Of a stretch of 6,833 nucleotides of DNA, positions 5,774 through 6,833 are shown in pieces. This DNA comes from JBBSEZ01 sp038239195. Its GTDB lineage: Bacteria > Planctomycetota > Planctomycetia > Gemmatales > Gemmataceae. Made by a program: the position numbers and the translations under genes. The stretch spans positions 1 to 6,833 of the forward strand of contig JBBSEZ010000504.1 of assembly GCA_038239195.1 (NCBI GenBank), in the 5' to 3' direction. Each line of letters opens with the position of its first letter. Position 1 is the stretch's first letter. Below the pieces are notes generated by a model. The model saw only the letters and a program-made list of their open reading frames with translations. It did no database searches and had not been told where the DNA came from.

Positions 5774-5877
5774 GTGGGACGTCCTTTTCTTCGGTGGGGG
5801 CGAGGCGCTTCCGGGCCGGAGCAGGAGGGTTGTTGTAGAGGGCAGGCGGGGAGGCCGCCAGGTTGGGGTTGAGAGCG
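5774..5877. other. 104-bp spacer upstream of the DUF1015 gene
   Basis: It holds the DUF1015 ribosome-binding site (AAGGA, minus strand, 5782-5786) and a short hairpin, GGCGG/CCGCC with a 5-nt loop (5845-5859), about 20 bp after the stop of the upstream gene. No T-run follows the hairpin. No convincing promoter is seen, so DUF1015 may be transcribed from here or read through from upstream. Confidence 0.4.
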
Positions 5878-6120
5878 TCAGGGGGGCGGGTGGATGGCGG
5901 CGCGGAACTGCTCCAGTGAGTTTGTCTGCATTACGACGTCGAACCAGCAATTCAGAGCGTCGAGGTCGTAGGTCCCCTCAATGACTACGCGGACATCTTC
6001 GGGGACAGGATCGCTCATCTTGCCCCGTAAACCTCGGAGCAAGATTTCGCGCGCCTGGCGAAGCTCGCCCTTGCGTTCTCCCTCCCGCATCCACCCGTTG
6101 ATGACCTGAGACTCTTTCAT
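5878..6120 (-). CDS. Stand-alone C-terminal domain copy of the adjacent Rpn-like protein
   Basis: The 80 residues align without gaps to the last 80 residues of the upstream Rpn-like protein: I count 37 identities, including KESQVINGW (2-10), PVPE and VEGT/IEGT-type segments. At many identical residues the codons differ synonymously, which suggests protein-level selection after an old duplication. The ATG (6118-6120) has AAGGG 7 nt upstream and sits where the parent has an internal GTG. Just upstream, DNA similarity to the parent continues into a codon that is TGG (Trp) in the parent but TGA here, so translation cannot begin further up. It starts 37 nt after the parent's stop, so they probably share a transcript. 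Known E. coli Rpn short forms, which counter the full-length nuclease, are this same part of the protein. Either this is a separate antitoxin-like short form, or the remnant of a second full-length copy whose 5' part was deleted. No catalytic residues are expected. Confidence 0.6.
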   Translation of the reverse strand: MKESQVINGWMREGERKGELRQAREILLRGLRGKMSDPVPEDVRVVIEGTYDLDALNCWFDVVMQTNSLEQFRAAIHPPP

Positions 6121-6157
6121 CGTTCAGCCCTTCGGTTCGCGTTGTCCACCGAGGCGG

Positions 6158-6833
6158 TTACGAGGTTCGGCGCATGGCGGTGCGGAACTCCTCCAGGGTT
6201 TTTGCGTCTGACGCCTCCTCGAGCCAGCGCCGCAGCACGTTAAGGTCGTTCGTACCTTCGACTGCCAGCCGAACCTCTTCCGGCACCGGGCTCGCCAGAC
6301 GGCGTCCCACCACCGTGAGCAGGGCTTCGCGCGCAGTTTCCAGCGCGCCTTCCATCCGCCCTTCGCGCTTCCACCCATTGATCACCTGGGACTCTTTCAC
6401 CATCCAACCCTCCAAACCGCGCTGCCAGTTGACGAACTGCTTGCTCAGCTCCGCCAACACCAGCGCCCAGTCGCGCCAGCGCACCCGGAGCTCCACGTCG
6501 GGCCCCGTCTCAGCGATGCGCTTCCACTCCTCGATCAGCCCCGGCTCGCCGCCCCCTTGGAGCAGCGGCACCCACGGCAAGACGCACAACTCCAACTTCC
6601 CCTCCGCGATCTCTCGCAACGTCTCCGCCGCGTCGTCCTCCGAGAGGTTGACGACGAGCGGTCCGACGTCGTGGCCCTTGCCCACGCCCGGCACGCCGAG
6701 GTGCAGGCCGTCCTTGCTGCCCTGTCCCGTCAGGTTCAGCAGCACGCTGCCGACCTGGCCGCCTTCGCCGACCTCGCCTGCCAGCAATAGCTCGTACACG
6801 CCCACCTGGATCAGGGCGGTGCGCTCCGGCTCC
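6158..6833 (-). CDS. Rpn-like (PD-(D/E)XK nuclease/transposase family) protein, N-terminus outside window
   Basis: The frame is open to the right edge (first full codons read EPERTALIQ before VGVYELLLAGE), so this is a 5'-partial gene with about 224 residues in view. The order of elements matches Rpn/Transposase_31-type proteins: a beta-rich segment SVLLNL, then LELCVLPWVPLLQGGGEP (about 6595-6542), which corresponds to the family's LLPLxPLM-GG region. A helical linker follows, then KREGRMEGALETARE, and a tail RRLASPVPEEVRLAVEG...LNVLRRWLEEA...LEEF like the DUF4351-type C-terminus. The nuclease core with its catalytic acids would lie upstream and cannot be checked. Rpn proteins act in DNA cleavage, recombination promotion and phage defence. 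An internal ribosome-binding site and start lie at 6398-6413. Assignment to this family is by overall pattern and is moderate; a planctomycete-specific family of unknown role is the alternative. Confidence 0.65.
   Translation of the reverse strand, partial: EPERTALIQVGVYELLLAGEVGEGGQVGSVLLNLTGQGSKDGLHLGVPGVGKGHDVGPLVVNLSEDDAAETLREIAEGKLELCVLPWVPLLQGGGEPGLIEEWKRIAETGPDVELRVRWRDWALVLAELSKQFVNWQRGLEGWMVKESQVINGWKREGRMEGALETAREALLTVVGRRLASPVPEEVRLAVEGTNDLNVLRRWLEEASDAKTLEEFRTAMRRTS
6398..6413 (-). promoter_or_regulatory. Internal Shine-Dalgarno and start inside the Rpn-like gene
   Basis: Within the coding sequence the minus strand has GGAGGG (6408-6413), 4 nt before an in-frame ATG (6401-6403) and 7 nt before an in-frame GTG (6398-6400). 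Initiation here would give an 80- or 81-residue C-terminal protein. The GTG aligns exactly with the ATG of the downstream stand-alone copy, which has AAGGG at the same 7-nt distance. GGAGGG also simply encodes part of Leu-Glu-Gly, so chance is possible. Confidence 0.4.

Noticed and set aside
4574..5872. 432-codon plus-strand frame
   Set aside because: Antisense of the DUF1015 gene; low-complexity Gly/Val/Glu-rich translation.
5774..5950. N-terminal extension of DUF1015 to 5950
   Set aside because: Pro/Arg/Thr-rich, unlike the family, and it would overlap the upstream gene. The ATG at 5773 has a ribosome-binding site and the family N-terminus.
6124..6378. 84-codon minus-strand frame overlapping the Rpn-like C-terminus
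   Set aside because: Out-of-frame shadow, Trp/Arg-rich. The in-frame Rpn-like tail, conserved in the second copy, is the real product.
1..6833. tRNA, rRNA or riboswitch genes
   Set aside because: No segment in the gaps showed a cloverleaf, rRNA core or riboswitch signature on reading; all large gaps are accounted for above.

Overview
The window is GC-rich bacterial DNA (about two-thirds G+C by eye). Every gene I can support lies on the minus strand, so transcription runs from high to low coordinates. The DnaN and DnaA sequences, a DUF1015 protein and a Rpn-like nuclease-family protein with a planctomycete-like tail suggest a Planctomycetota genome, probably near Gemmataceae. That placement is from memory of sequence style, not from a search.

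Layout in transcription order. A Rpn-like protein enters from the right edge without its N-terminus (6833-6158). After 37 nt comes an 80-codon reading frame (6120-5878) that is a diverged second copy of only its C-terminal domain. A complete DUF1015 gene follows (5773-4469). A 334-bp gap (4468-4135) holds a 42-bp near-perfect inverted repeat built from 9-bp units. Then come a 33-codon single-membrane-span protein (4134-4033) and a class I-type cysteine desulfurase (3937-2807). After a 224-bp gap come dnaA (2582-1581), a 347-bp intergenic region, and dnaN (1233-121). A long C-tract/G-tract inversion lies just past dnaN.

The dnaA-to-dnaN order with a gene-free spacer is the classic bacterial origin neighbourhood. 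The spacer has two sites sharing the octamer TTTCCACG, a locally AT-rich stretch and paired TGTCGCGC repeats, so it is a candidate oriC, unproven. This DnaA starts almost directly at the AAA+ domain: domains I and II are absent, and a stop codon shortly upstream excludes a longer form in the same frame.

The best lead for an undescribed system is at the right end. The Rpn-like gene has a Shine-Dalgarno-like GGAGGG and start codons inside it, exactly where the free-standing C-terminal copy begins. That copy keeps an 80-codon frame with 37 identical residues and many synonymous differences, which looks like selection on protein. E. coli Rpn genes are known to make C-terminal short forms from internal starts that restrain the full-length nuclease; here such a short form may also exist as its own gene. 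This is inference: the catalytic domain of the large protein lies outside the window.
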